Origin: Prunella strophiata
Taxonomy: Eukaryota; Chordata; Aves; Passeriformes; Prunellidae
Length of the DNA: 64,000 nucleotides
Assembly: GCA_036583965.1 (NCBI GenBank)
Contig: JAZBQD010000019.1
Location: forward strand, 16,073,585-16,137,584
Reading direction: 5' to 3'
The notes beneath the pieces are model-generated. The model saw nothing but the letters and a program-made list of their open reading frames with translations, was not told the origin of the DNA and ran no database searches. Made by a program: the position numbers and the translations under genes. Below are positions 26,501 through 41,500 of this stretch, piece after piece (the first letter of the stretch is position 1; each line of letters opens with the position of its first letter).

Positions 26501-29500
26501 GAGTAAATAATCATAAATATTGGTGATCACAAGAGGATGCAGTACCTTAACCAGAGCAAGACCAGAAAATGTAAAGACCTTACTTGATTTTTCTTCTTTA
26601 ATGTTGTACTCCAGCACACCAGGAGCCTCGTTCTGCACTGGCAGGCGGACTGCAAGGACCATGTTGCTCACATTACCCTCCTTCCTAACTAAGAATATCT
26701 GAAAAAGGAGAAAAGAATCAAGAGCTCAGCTACATTATGTGAGCTTCTAAACTTTATTTTAGGTCATGGGCAATGTAGATTTTATTAGTTCAATCCACCT
26801 TTAAATAGCTTCATTCCACTTAGCTAAGCTTTATACAACAAAAAATAATGGAGAAAGGGACATTTCATCTAAGTGAAATTCAGACCTGTGAAAAGTTTCT
26901 ATGCACTGATGTCCCACTTATGCCTAAAGCAAACTATTTCACTAACTGAAGATTTAAAACTGCACTCACAGTTTGTTAAGTGATGGTCCCCACACCAGTG
27001 CCCTAAATCACAGATGAGTCACCCCAGAATGTCCCAGTCCAGGTCTAAAGCAAGGGAGTCACTTGCACATTTAGTCAGTAAGGGTTTGAGTGTCTGTGAG
27101 AGGAACATAAGGCCAAGGGGTCTGGTGGCCACAGTGTCCATGGCAGAGCTTTTTATGGCACCAGAAGATCATTCTGGCAGGTATCCTGGGAGAAGCCTTC
27201 TCCAATCCCCTGGGTCAAGCCATGAGGCCAGACCAAGTTTCTCAGGGATTTGTCTGGAGAATGTCCAAAGCTGGAGACTGCACAGCCCCTCTTGGCAGCC
27301 TGTCCCACCCCTTACTGTCCTCACAGGGACAAAATGCTTCCCTGCTCCCAGTCTGACCCCCTCTGGTTTCAGTGTACACTGCTGCCTCTTGTCCTCCACC
27401 CTGCAGTGCTGAGCACAGCCTGGCTTCATCTTCCCCACGAGCTCCCTGCAGGTGCCAGGGGTTGCTCTGTGGTCCCCTGCAGGTCTCTGCTGGCCACCAT
27501 CCCTACAGGTCCTTCCCCACAGAGCTGCTCTGCCAAGAAAAAGGGAAAATGCCTCATTCTTTGTATTGTGTGATATCCTAAGTGTGTTTCTAATTAAAGC
27601 TCATTGTCAGGGATATTTTTAGCTTGTATCTTGAAGGTGCAGATACAAAGACAAAATAATCTTCAGCTTCATCTGTTCTTTGATAGTAAGCTTAGGCAGA
27701 AAGGGGTCAAGGTATTTTTAAAAAACTGAATTTTAAAAAATCAAGCTAATTTTGTAGCCTGGATATTAGTATTAGAAAGAGAAGTGTGAGTTGATAAAAT
27801 CATTAATCAACTGTAATGTATGGAAATCTAGCAAAACCCCATTAATTTCTTGGGCAGAGGATTTTTAAGAAGTCATGAGGGCGTCTCCAGTCACTTTGAA
27901 GCACCCATGCTGAGCACACAGCTTTGGGGCTGATTCACAACCTCACACAGTGCTGTCATCTTGAGTTCAGAAGAAATGGAGCCCCAGGGGCTCAGGTCCA
28001 CCATCAGGGCAGAGAAAATGCAAATAATGCACAGGTGAGTGCCCTAAAGAGGCTGATTTCTAGTGCAGGGCAGCCCCCACCTTGTGTTGCAGTGGGTGTC
28101 TGCAGGGAGAGGCTCTCCCTTGCCCAGGTCCTGCCACCCTCATGGCAGTGCTGTCCCTCTAACCATGACTGCCAGACAGCACCATCTCAGAGAGCTGCAT
28201 CTGAAATTTAATCTAAGCAACCAGGGAAATGAAACCTGGAAATGAATCACTTCTTTTTTCCTGATCGGCACGCCTGGTTGCCATGGATCCAGAGGCTAAA
28301 ATTGGACTATGGCTGCTCAGAGAAGTAGGAGGTGGGTTTTCTGAGCTGTACTCAGCCCTGAGGACTGTACTTCCCCTGGGTCAGGGCTGGCACTGAAATC
28401 AGTCTCTTCTGTTGTCACCACAGGTGGGAGTGGTGCTGCCCAGTTTCAGGTGGGCTTCAGAGGGCAGGAGATTCTGCCCTTGCCATGGGACCCCTCTCAT
28501 GCACCACCTCTTGTCCTGCTGCTGACTGCAGCTGAAGGCTGTGCCCAGCCTGAGCAGGAGGAACAGGGGCAGGAGGTGTCCCCAAAGCCACTCAGAGGTG
28601 GGGAACTCCCTGCCTGCAGGGAAAGGATGATGCCTGAGGAGCCTTGGGGCCACACATGGCTACACCACACACAGTCACTCACATCTCCACTTACAGACAG
28701 AGCAGGAAAAGAAAGAGAACTTCTTGCTCAATCTAATTGAGAAATCTGACTCAGGGTGAGGTGCACTGCACAGCCCAGGCTGCTCAGGTGAATCCCACTG
28801 GAGGCTGTCACTCAGCTGTGCCAGCATTTAGCCCTGGGACAGAGTGACCAAGGGACAGGTCCAGATGTCCTCAGGGCAGCTGTGCCCTGACATCAGCTCA
28901 GGTCATTTCCACCTGCCCTTCCCAAAGCATCCAGCCAGGACATCTACAGCCCCCTATGGCTCACCTCTCAGACCTCTCAGGAGAGGGGAGCAGCTCCCTT
29001 GGCACAGAGCTGTTTTCCTTAAGTGAGCTCTAAGCTTTGCAGAAGTGTGTACTTCTCTAATACTCAGTTTATGCAAACCAGATATCAATTATTGCAACAA
29101 AAATTACTCCCAGCAGCTCCCTGAATCTAAGGTCCTTTTCTTCACAGATATATATATATATATTTTTTTTCATTGCTCCACATCAGGATAATCACCATTC
29201 AATGGAGAATGGGAAGCCATCTCCATGAATTTACATGGTAAGCAAATAAACCCAGAGATAATATTCCTTGTTTTTTCAAAGCCAATCTGTTTGTGCTGTT
29301 GAGAAGGTAAAGCATCAAATGGTAATGGAAACAGGGAGCAGTCTGCTAAATATTTTTGCTTCCACATTAAAAAAAAGCACTGCTCTCCTAACCAAGGACA
29401 GGAAATGTGGTTGTCTGAACTGAAATTGCTTTGGACTTACCCCTGCTGTTTCTTTGCCAAGGATCGCCCCAGCCCTTTCCTGGCTCATGTTCAGCTGCAG

Positions 29501-32500
29501 CCACACAGGACAGGTCTTGATGAGTTTGTCAAGGATGCTGATCCCTGGGAGCTGGAGGCAATTTCGCACAGCACTGGCCTGACAGAGATGTGTCTCTTTC
29601 CCCTCTTCACTGGAATCTCTGTCAGGGCTGAAACACAGCAAGGGAGTCCCTGGTAAGCAGAGCTGCACACAGAAACCTGGGGGGAGTGAGGGCTGTAGGG
29701 GCAAACACAGACATGGGCACTGAGACATCAGCAATGCTCCCTGAGGGGCACCAAGCCACGGGCACGTTGTTGTGCCAGGCTGGCAGGGTGCCCTGTGCTG
29801 AGCTCTGCTGGTTTCAGCTCACCCATTGAGAGGAATAGTGGAGGTGCCTTTACAAGCAAGCTGTGGGTCTGCTGGTAGATAAAGCTAGCACTGGGAGATA
29901 AACGAAACAATGGGAAGGATTCCACTGATTGATGAATGGGAAGAGATATTTACTTTTACAAATAAACTCTAGGTTTGCTGATACATGAAATTAGACATTG
30001 TAAGATGAAAGAAACAATAGGAAAGAGAATCCCTAAGTTCTGTAAGAATTAAAAATTAAAAGAGAGGGTTGTACATTAGAGGGAAATCTTCTGTATCAGG
30101 CACATCAGGAAATCTGTACCTCTCAAGTACCTCAGCCAATGGGGAAAGAGAGAGGGAAATGCAGCCAGGAAATTGGGATAAAAAGGGAGGCTGTGTCCTC
30201 CAAAAATCCGAGAGACCCCAGGGGAATGCCCCATGGACTCTCCCTTTATTCGAATAAAGTGAAAGGACTCCTCTGTCTCCTTTTTGGGCATAAACCTCTG
30301 ATGTTTGTGGATTAATTTTCCTAACACCATCAATGCTGCCAAAGCACCAGAGGTGCCCACAGACACAGGCAAGGGATCACAGGGTGGCCAGGGCCGCAGA
30401 GGTTGAGCATGCCTGTCCCCTGGCTGCCACCCTGCAGCTGGAGGCTCTGGGAGGTTTCATGGCCTCAAGGAGCAGCCGTGCAGCAGAGCAGTGCCTGCAG
30501 CCTGATGGCACACTGGTGACAAACACTGGCTTCAAGCTATGGTGCTGATTTGATGAAGTCAATTTGTACATGTGCTTATCTCTGCAGGCAGTGGAAATAC
30601 TTGTGCTGAAAAGTCTGGACACAAGAGCTCTGCTGGGCAAGACCATGGACTCATATGGGCTTGTCATTCATTTGATTAATTGATTTTGCATTTAAAGAAA
30701 TGTGAAGAGAACTATACACAAAAGGTGTTTTGCTGCTCTAATTGTCTGCTTAGAGGTCAGAACTGAAAATAGGACTCTCATTTTTTTTGGTCTTACTTCA
30801 ATATTTTCCCTTTTCCTTTTATTTTTTAAGATACAGATCTTAAGGTACTACATTTCAAATAAAGTCAGTCTTAAACTACTAAAAGAGTAATTTCAAAGGC
30901 CTAACCTAACACAGCAATTCTGTCCCAAAAGTCAGTTTGTGTAAAAATAGACTTTCAAATCCCAAAAGCAACATGGAGATTTTATTTTTTTAGCAGTTTT
31001 TTTCTTTTTCAACACTTCACAGACAGCTTTCTCAGAAAATACAGGTGCCTCTGTAATTTGGGTTGTAGATTAAGGGTATTATTTGACAGAATCTTGATTT
31101 TAATAAATCCTTTTTTAAGATCATAGTCAAGACAGTAGGAATGAGAGAACTGTGCTTTAAAAAAAAAAGAAAGAAAATTGAAATATGTGAAACTCTCTTC
31201 ACTTGTGATAAAAGCCCAGCATGTCACATAAATAAGGGAATTTCTTTTAGATGTAACAGCATGTAATTTTAATCAATATCATCTGAACATATTGAGTAAA
31301 GCAATGGAATACAGCTTTTGGAAGTTACCCTGAGTCATCTCTTGGGGGTTTTTTTACAGAAGAAACAACCAAAAAAAGGCCTTGTAGCCATGTGAAAGGA
31401 AAGCATGTGTTGGATGGCAATATTCATACTCAGTAGTGGGAAAGAAGTAATGAATTGAAGGGAAAGAAAGTTGACATATAATGAAATGTTCCATAACAGC
31501 AAAAATTACTCCCCTAATTAGTCACAAAGACATGAACCTGGTCACACCTGAATGATGTGTGAAACCTCAATCAGAAGGAGGTCAGTGTGATAATGTCCTG
31601 CTGTGTCACCAGAAGGTGACATGCATGGCCATAGCTCCTGTGAGGAACTTTGTTAGCCATTAATTATGTCAGGTGGGGCCAGCAAAGCACTGATGCTCAG
31701 GAATCTCATTGCCTGGAGGGAAATGAGGGTTAACAACGAATCAGGAAAGCAACACAAAGCAGCTCAGACCTGCTGAGCATCAGGCACTCAGTGACCCTGG
31801 CACAGGGCAGGGCCTGCAGGCATCCATCCATCCCTCTGCTCCCTCCCATGGCACAACCTCTGAGAGCCCTGCTCACAGCACCAGCTGGGGCTTGGCACCA
31901 AGAGCAGAAGAAAAATAACAGAACTGACCTTCCAATACATGTGGCTGCATGTAGGGTCTAAATTTTGGAGAATGGATAGAAAATTGAAAATCATTCCAAA
32001 GTCAGACATACAAGATGAAAAAGTAAGAGCCTGAAAGTGTTTGCCCTAATGGAAAATCTCACTATTTGAGTGTGTTGAGTCTTTCAGTGCAGCAAATTTA
32101 GAATAGTGGATATGGATAAGGTGTGGGTTTTTTTTTTGGTTTTTTTTTTTTTTTTTTTTTTTTTTGGCAGAAGAGGCAGTCCAATATTTTGTGGGCCCTC
32201 AGGGATGAGGTATTCTCTCAAAAGCCAGACCAGCCTGGAAGGAGCTAAGCAGGCTCCTGTACCTGTAGAGAGGGAGGAAAGCACAGATGAGTGAAAGGGG
32301 AGACTGTGGCAAAAGGAGAGGCAGGAAGAGTCATTAAGGGGATCATGTGGAATCAGGGGAATGTTTGGTGAGACGTTTCCTGTCAGTGAGTTATAAGAGA
32401 TATAAAAGAAGGGGAAGAGGACTGCATTGCCCAAATCTCCTAAAATGCTGGGTTTGGAGCAGTAGCACACACTTTATGGACTCAAATCTGTGCTGGCTAA

Positions 32501-35500
32501 GGAATGGAGTGAGTGCCCTCCCAGACCTTGCCCAGCTGTGAGCTCTGAGCCAGGACACCCCGGCTGACACAGCCGTGGCACCAATGCTTGACTCCTGTCC
32601 TGGGCACAGCTGTCACAAAGATTTGGATGGGGCTGTGGGAATGCTTAATCCAGCAGTTTAATCTGGCTCTCTGCTAGCTCTGTGGCTGCACAGAGAGGAG
32701 GCAGCCCAGGCAGCTCCTGGGCTCTTGCTGTTGAAGGAATTGCCAGGGCCACCACGGTGAGCAGCTGGCCTTTCTGGTTTGCTCACTCAGAATTCATGCA
32801 TCAGATGATTTCTAAAGTTTTCAAAAATAAATAAAACTCTGTTCTTGTCCCCCAGTCCTGTAAAACCCTTTGGCTGATAGGGGCAGGTGCTCATTTTGCT
32901 AGGTGTGATGTGAAGCTGAAAAGCTGTCCCTAGAGCTGCCTGCTTTCCTTTCCCTTTTTTTTTATTGAGTTCTTACTGCAAAGTACATTTAAATCTTGCA
33001 GTGGCTCTGCTAAATTGGATTCAGTTGGGAAGCAGGGAGCTGTGTGCTGCATACTGATTGGCAGCACAGGCTAATTAATTGCATCAGTGATTACATTCAC
33101 ACACCTGCCCCGGGCTTGCAGAAGGTGTCAGGTTGCTTGTTGGAGGCAATAATAATGACAATGGTGGTTTGAATTATTGCACAGTGACTGTACCCTGCAG
33201 TAGTGACCACCATGACTCGCTGCTTTAAAATCCAGGAGCCACACTTGCCAATTGAATATTCCCAGAAGTCAGCAGAACCAGCGAGGAGATATAACCCTCT
33301 GAATTTTGTGCAGGTGAAAGCCTGAGCATACCTTTGCAAGGGGTTTCAATAACATTGTCACAAAGCTGCTGACACTAAGGGCTTCCTGGCTGGACTATAT
33401 GTGGCTGGTCACTCTGAATTTCCCTGAGGCAGCTGAGACACACAGCAATTGTGTGAAACAGCAGCAGGGACTGCCAGATTAATTCTTCACTCCTGCACAT
33501 TTGCTCTGAGAAGAACTTATTTTTAAAATTAAATCTTAAATTGTAAATCAAATGCTCTGTGGTGCACTGATAAATAATGATGGAGTAGCCTTAGTATTGT
33601 TTAAAGAGACCAGATTTAAGAATTAGGAGCTAGTCTTTTATTATTATGTTTTATTGCTTTTTCTTCTCCCTCTGAAAATGAGAAGACATCAAGAAAGAGC
33701 AAGAGCAAGGGTTTGCTGTGCTGTCCTCAAGGAAAGAGATCCAATGGTATATTTATATTTATAGCAGAGCAGCAACCACAGGTCTTAAAATGTGTGTGAG
33801 CTGGCTTGATACTGAGAGAGAAATACAGACACAGTCACAAACTCCATGTGATAGAGCAACTTTTTGCAGCAAAGCTACCTGGTACCTGAAGGGACACCAT
33901 TTGGAAAAACCAGCTTGTGACTGAAGCTGACATGTGGAAACCCTTCAAGCCCAATGGTTATAGGGAGCACTTGAAACAGGAGGAAAAGCTAGAAGCTGCT
34001 GGAGCCAACAGAGCAGTCCTGATGGAGGTTGATAGACAGTGCTGTTAATTCCTGTGGTTAAAAGAGACAGCTGGGAGCATGGAGCTCCATGGAGATGGGT
34101 GAGATGAGAGGCTGAGATGGGTGAGCCTGGCAGAACACTCACAGGGCTGGTTTAGATCCTGTGTCACAACCAGCCCAGCTGGACTCAGCTGCAGGGCTCT
34201 GTGCCACTGGCAACAGAGGCAGATCTCTGAATCCCTTTTGTTCATGGTCACCTTCTTTCCTTACAGGAATAACTGGAGTTTCATGAACAGCAACTAAAGT
34301 ACAAGGTTTCACCCACTGCTGAGCTGCCTATGCTTTCTTTGGTTTGGTATCACTTCTGATTAGACAGATGTTGAGGAACACATTGAATGGAGGTAGCTTG
34401 GTGTCCAAACTGCACAGACTTACTAAAAATCTTTCTTCAGACACATGTGAATCCATGTGCTGTTACTTTCAATTTGCTGTGAGGGAAATTATGCAGTGCC
34501 ACAGCTAGAGGACATCAAGCTCCATTTTGCTTCCATCCTAGAATTGGCCATTTTTTGATACCATCTACTTACTCTCATAAGCCAGACCATCTCTGATCAC
34601 TTAGTTCAGATCAAATTAATCTGAGATGGAGGAGAATGATTCATTTGCTCTCTGGACATGCCTTTGGTCACCTTGCTGGGTTCTTCTTTCTTCCAACAGG
34701 TGGTGGAAGTGAGACCCTGAACCCAACCTAACTACAAGAAGAACTCCAACATCTTTGAAATTCTGGAGTTGTTTCATCACAAAACAGAGTATTAGGAAGA
34801 TGGGAAGGCAGCAAAGTGATATATTGAAAAACCCATAGCACAAAAACTAATTGTTTTGCACTAAACATGAACCCTGACTTGCAGAAAATTCAGGTTTTAA
34901 TAAGTGATTTTTTCTAACAGAGCCAAGGGATCTTACAAAAGTCAAACCAACAAACTGAAATAAAATAACCAATAGCAAAAATCCAAAAGTAGAAAGAGTT
35001 CTTGACATCTTCAGGGATCACACCCCGGTAATTGTCACCCTCTGGTCAGAAATAATCAAGTTTCTTGTTGTCTGACAGGCAGAAAGAGGGAGAAAAGAAG
35101 TAGGATGTAAAGCAAGCCATGGGAGCTTCCTGCATTGTAAGGTTCCTGGATGTACAGAAAAATTGGATATTGGAAATGATGTGAGAAGCTTGGTGTGTCC
35201 CGTGAGGCAGGCTTGCCTGGCCAGTGTCCTCCCTGCCTTGCAGAGTGCTTGTGTTACTGGTCCACCCTGGTGACAAGTTTGTAGCTCAGGAAGTTGTGCT
35301 GCTCAGCCTGTGGTCTGTGGAAGGGCTGTGGTTGGCAGAGCACTTCCCCTGCTCACTGCTCCCCTTGTTCCTCCTCTCCTCCATTGTCCACCCTTCCACC
35401 CTTTGGTCCTTGGTCTAGGGCTGATGCTCTGCACAGTCCAGGAGTTTTGGCTCAGCCTGGAAGGACCAAGCTTAATAGCCAATGCAGCAGCTGTTCCAGC

Positions 35501-38500
35501 TGCCAAAAGGTGACAAAAACCCAAGGGTCTCCTAAATATCCTGACACCTCACAGCTCAGCAAAGCTCTCTGTCTCCCACCTACTCCCCTTCTCTGTTACA
35601 GGCACCATCAATTTCAGCTGTGAGTTTTGCACTCTGCAATTGAAGTCTCACTTCAAGTGAGCTCTTCTGCACCTGCCAGGGATTCCCAAATGCCCACTTC
35701 TGGGAGGGTTTGCATGCACCTGGGCCCTGTTTGCACATGTCCAACAAAGTGTGCCAAAGTGGAGCAAGTCATCACCCTGCTGGGGAGCTCCATTAAAGGC
35801 ACAGAGGAATCAGGAGATCAGGTGGGGGACACCTCACCTACCCTTAAACCACTCACCAGTGAAAACCAACAGAGGAAGTTACAAAAATGAACGAGTTCTA
35901 CAATACTTCAAGGGCAAAAAGGTGTCCTGGCCACTTGTGCTGATAGAACAACTCTAAATCACGTGTCAATTTATTAAGTAACAAGTAGCCACTGAGTTTT
36001 CTGCTCACATATGACACCAGACTGGTGGCTTATGCAGTATGTGGCTTGGCTTGTAGGTGTGCTGGGCCAGCAGCACACTGCAGGAGCTGTGTGGCCATGC
36101 ACTGCTGCCTGCAGGCACAGCTGGGCTGTCAGGAGGAGCTGAGCCTCAGGAGCAGCTCTGCACAAGCACATGGAGCTCCCTGGAGAAGGAGCCAGCTCTG
36201 CTGAACCCTGGTGCCCTGGCACTGCCACCTCCAGCCTTAAAGCTAACACAGGGATTTTCCTCTTTACTTCCAGCATGCAGGCAAAGGATGTGAGTGCAGC
36301 TTATCTGCTCCTGAGCTCAGAGCTTTGCCCCCACTGAAGGGTGAGGAGTCAGGTCAGCTCTGCAGGAGCCTTGCTGCATGAGAGCTGCTGCTGCTGTGAG
36401 GGACATGTAAGCAGTGTCCCCACCAGGGCACACACCTGTGCTCAGGGACAGTGGTGGCTCTCAGGGCAGCAGCAGCAGGGCCAAGTAACTCAGGAACAGA
36501 GAATAGGGAGTGCCTGCAGTGCTTCCCATTAAGCCTCCAATGCTTCTTCCTCCTAAATTCATCAAGCTTAATTGTAAGTGCTCATAGAGAAGCAGCAGCA
36601 ATACCCCTGTCAGACCCTCTTTTTTGACCTTGTCAACAACCTTTCAGCAAGGAGTTCTCTCAAGGGGTGGGGAGGTCTAACAAAAGGTTTATTAAGTTCC
36701 CAGCTTCTCTGTGTTTCCAAGTTTCATTAGGTCTGCCCCTCTATTTAAATACACAAAGTCATGTATACAGTAAAGAACTGCATGTGCACAAAACCCCAGA
36801 CAAAGCACAAGCTAATTCTCATTACTGATAGTTCCCAGGTCAGCTCTAACAAGCAAGCCTTCTCACACACACTCACAGCCATGGCATGGACTGAAACAAC
36901 ATAAAAAAACAAAAAACAAAAAAAAAAGCCATCCAAAAATTTCCTGAAGGAAGAGCCCTTCTTTCAAAAATCCCCCTGCTTTTTTTTCCCTTTCAGTCTA
37001 GCCATTTTCTGCATTCATTAACACCAGTGGAATATGCTGCCTGTGGCCCCACACTGGACTGGGGCTATTATATCCTATTGGTGTAATATGTCTTGGCTGG
37101 TATATTTATTTTTGCAAGTTTATTTTGTATTTATTTTACATATATATATTGCAGCCAACAATTTGTCTCAAAACATCACTGTATTTCTCTTTTTACTCAG
37201 TTAAAACATACTTTGTCAAGTCAAAACCACTTTGCAGATTTTATTAGCTGTATTCCCTTCCTAACAACAGTCAGTTAATGATAAGCTGTTCTCTCCCACA
37301 TTTACAATCAAAGATTTTCAGGGCATTTGTCCTTTGCCTGTTTCAAACCCAAATCATTCTCTTAGGAATGTCAGCATATCAGCAAAACTGAAGGTTTTTC
37401 TTTGTGTGCAGGCAAGGAAGGATCATTTATAGTTCTGCAAGGCCCTTTCAGTGCAAAGAGAGCTGCTGAAACACCAGCCAAGGCAGGCTCAGAGAGAACA
37501 GACATCTTCCTCAACAAAAAACTGCCAACATGTTTGTTGGATAATCCAGCTTCTCTGGAAAGGCTTGTGCAGTGCAGAAACCAGAAGCAAATGTTATGAA
37601 GAAGAGAAACAACTTCCTAGGCTTTAAGACCATAAGGAAAAAACCCTGACCTCCCTCACCCTCCCTTGTCATGCTCAGGAGGGGCCCAGCTGCGCCATGA
37701 CCTGCAGAGAAGGGTTTATTCTCTGCATTCCAAACACACCTCAAGGGTTGGAAGCACAGAGCACCCCTGCTTTTACTGCAGGGTCAAGGTGATGGGCAGA
37801 GGTTTTGCCCCTTTCCAGCTCATCTGGACAGGAAGGAAGATGGGAATGGAAAGCCAGGGAATGCTTTTCTATATTGTAATCACCTAACAAAGAAGGGAAA
37901 AGGAAACGGAAAATAAAGGGGAGGGACAAATTTCCAATTCCAACTTCATTAAGAATAGACTGCAGTTTAGCTTTCATAAAGCCCTTCTGTTTCAAACCCT
38001 ACTATATTAAAATTATTTGAAATCTGCATGATGTCTTAGAGCCAAAAACCTGGGCAAAATATGTAGAGAAACATCAGACTAGTGATAAAAAGCAATGGTC
38101 TTGCTCACCCTGTGAGGGGATTGAGTGTGGGCATGAGGCACACAAGACATGAGAGGCAACCACACAAACTTGCATAACACTGAGCAGTTTTCCTCTGCAC
38201 TAGAAAATATCTGCAAATGCTTATCTCTGTCAGAATTTGCAACTAGAAATGGTTGCTTTGCCAAGGGAAATAAATCCAGTGGACTTTCATTCTGCAGTAT
38301 CTGAAGGAGCAGAGCACAGGACTTGTGAGGTCTCTCATAAGGCACCACACAAAGTGGGTTGCTTGCACACAAATATTCATGTTTTAGGTAAGATTTCCTT
38401 CCAGTGTCAGTGTGAATGCATTTCAATATGCAGTGCTCTTAGTGAAAAAAAAACAAATATCTAAATTTATCTGTCCTCCTTAAGCCTTATTCCAGCAATT

Positions 38501-41500
38501 TCATATGCCTCTTTAATTTTGATTCAGCATTAAAGAAATGGGTTTATTTCTTGTTTATTGCCTGATGGGGTCCCTGCCTGCATTTACACTGGGGCAAGGC
38601 CAGAGGTCTGCCTTCCTGAGGGAAGGAGAGGAAGAAGAAAAGGGCTCGTTTGGGTATTTCAGGGATATGGAAAGGTGGTGAAAGGACGTGGTCACTCACC
38701 ACCTTCTGGTGCTGAACACCTCCAGAAGCACCTGGGAACAGCTCAGGGTGGGAGAGGAGGTGTTCTAGTTTGCTAAGTTGTGCAGCCTGTCTCGTGGGTG
38801 GGCATGGCCCTCATCCTCCTGTGCTGGTGGGACAGCCTGGGACCAAAGGGCTGCTTAGTGCAGCAGTGCCAGAAACTGCAAAAATGTCCCTGCAGTGACT
38901 GGCAGCTCAGCATGTGACTAGAGATCCTGCCAAGCAGCAAGACAAACCTGCCAGCTCCCCCAGACCCCACCAAACCACTGCTGGGACCTCAAGCTTGTTT
39001 ATTTAACTGTGTCTATGGTCACTGTGTCACCAGGACTAAACTGTAGGTAAGTCATGAGCCACAGGCTTGGTGTTCATAGACCACAAGACAGTTTGAGACA
39101 ATCCACAACATGGCTGTCCTGGTCATGTCCTGCCCCAAACATCTGTGCTGCAGCCACCCCCAGCTCCAGGCTGCCAGTGCTTGTCTGCACTGGGGCACTC
39201 AGGGGGCCAGAGGGGGAAAGAAACACAATTGGAAACACCAGTCGTGCTGGTGCTGGCACAGCTCTCTGGCCTGGCTCCCTGCTCAGCTTGGTGAGGCATG
39301 GACAAATTAAAGACTTGGGTTCAGCCCCCTGGCAGCAGTGACCCTGAATTTGCTCCCTGGAACTGCTGCTCCTCCAGTACCACCAGAGATCCCCATGGGT
39401 GCACGGGTTCCTACATGGACACAGCAACTCAACACCCAAAGTTAGGCAGGGTGAATCCAGACTGGCTCTAGACAGCTCCAAGAGCACAGGGAGACAGCAG
39501 AGTGCCAGCCCAAGGGACTGAGCCCATCATCTGTCCCTCACAGTGCCCCTCCTGCAATCTCCAATGGTTTTCCAGCACTGAGGAGCCAGCTCTGCTGGGA
39601 GGGTTACAGTTGTTTTCCCTTTTGACTGGAAAGGTTAGCAGTGAGATCCAGCCTAAAATTCACTACTTTCTAACCCTAAGAAAGGATTAGAATGGGAGTT
39701 CAGGACACAATTACACAAAAACATTCTGTATTACATTTTTGTCCTATGGACAGAAAGGAAAGTTGGCCAAAGCCAATCTCTTTCCTGTGTGTTGATTCAG
39801 CAGAAGAAGCTTTGAGCTTTGCCTGGTTTCTTGTTTTGTGGAGGGTATCAGGAGTGGCAAATTCCTTGAAGAGAGCTTAAGGGGGGCAAAAAAGGAAAGA
39901 GAGAAGAGGAAGATTCTTGGCAGAAAAGATGAAAGGTTGGGCTGGGTCCCAGGCTGTCATTTAGCCAAGCATGTGTGACAACCTTTCTTTACCTAGAAGT
40001 CTGCTAGCAATTGCAGAACAGTGATGCAGGTAGCCAGCACTGCTGTCCATCTCCGAGACTCTGCTATTTGTTGGTCTCTCTCTGTTTCCTTGGTGAATTT
40101 TTCCAAGCAGCAGAAAATTTAATCCAGCTCACAAGGGGCTGCAGCTGCTTTCTGTTCTGCCCAACAGCTGCTTTTCACAAGAGAGAGACTTCAAAAGGCT
40201 GGCTTTCTCTGGAGGGCCATGGGAGGGATGTACATGAGCTGTGTGGATTCCCTGTGTTTGGCAAAGTTTTCCAGCATCCAGAAGGTTGTCTGTACTCAGT
40301 TGCTTTCAGCAAAGCACTTGAAATTCCCCAACAATTCATTAGCCTTGCGAAAGGAAAGAGAATGTATTAATTAACATGGTGAGGAGATCATTTCAAGCAC
40401 TAAGAGAGGTCTTCCAACCCTACCAGGGATACACAGACCCTGAGTCACCTAGAGCAGATCCCAGCAGCCACACCCCTTGCAGGATCATTCTCAGAGCCAG
40501 GATTCCAGAACAACTGCCTCAGAACAGCTCTCAGGGTGGGGTTTTGTGCTCCTCCTCCTCCAGGGCAATGGAGGGTGCTGCAGGAAGGGTACCACTTCCA
40601 CATCCTCCCCACACCACTGCTTGCTCCAGCTGTTTTAGCACTGAGGAAAGCTGGTTTAGCTCCATAAGCCAGCAGGGGACTCATCCACCAAAGAGAAAAG
40701 GCTGAGAAATGGATTCTGCTCCTATCATCACCCCAAGCTTAAAGGATGGTCTGAGGAAGGGCAGAGTTCCACTGCTCAACAAAGATCCAGGGGATTGCCC
40801 TATGACATCTGTGGCTATAATCAAATCAGCTCCATGCATTCGTGCCTCAGTTTCCCTTCCTGTAGTAACAGTGTCTGGCTTTAGCTGGTTGTTAGGAAGG
40901 CTTAATATCCATGAACCACCCAGAGATCCTTTCATAAAGACAAGGACTTTATATTAATCACACAATGTGATTACAGTTACTGAAAACACTTTGTCCCTTT
41001 TAGAGGTACCAGTAATTGAGAAAGCAGAAATCCTTTACTCAGACACAAATACATTCTCTGTTTAGCAAAAAGCTAATAGAAAGTCTGGGAAAGGCACACA
41101 CATAAGCATGTATGTATTCATCTGTTTGAAAAGAGCTGCATTCCATAGCACTCCCTGGCTTGTGTGTATCTAACAGAATATCTATTTAGGAAAATGTGAC
41201 TAGCACAACCAGCTATGCAATGCTCACATCTGCTAATCCTTTACTGCTCAAGTAATCATCTTCACTTGCAAAAAGATTTATCCCATTTTGGGAGCAGGCA
41301 AAGAGGAGCTAAGCACTTCAAAACTCAATTATCTTGAAGGAAGCACTGCCTTTATGGTCCCCTTCAGCAGGGTAGAGGGATCTCATTTCTGGAGGTGGGT
41401 AGAACTACTTTAGATAGCTCAGACAGGTACAGAATGGACAGAGGAAAGGCTTGTGGCTACAATATTTACCATGCTGGGGGATCTTGTAGCTCTGTTTCAT

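Larger units (their letters stand above)
9055..26583 (-). other. RIN3 intron 3
   Basis: This 17.5 kb intron (GTAAGG donor at 26583, CTAG acceptor at 9055) contains a TTTTG-rich tract (9107-9206), a CR1 fragment (~19794-19912) and a C10A31 run (23505-23545). There is also a minus-strand stretch with coding-like but broken frames (12.6-14.2 kb). The 199-201 codon frame near 9912-10517 is a GC-rich chance frame. Elsewhere I see no recognisable gene or element. Confidence 0.75.

Noticed and set aside
36640..36760. Possible LTR end (GGTTTATTAAGTTCCCAGC)
   Set aside because: A single AATAAA-like motif with no other LTR landmarks.
40376..40430. Possible CR1 tail (AGAGGTCTTCCAACCCTACC)
   Set aside because: Too short and isolated. 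The surrounding sequence does not follow CR1.
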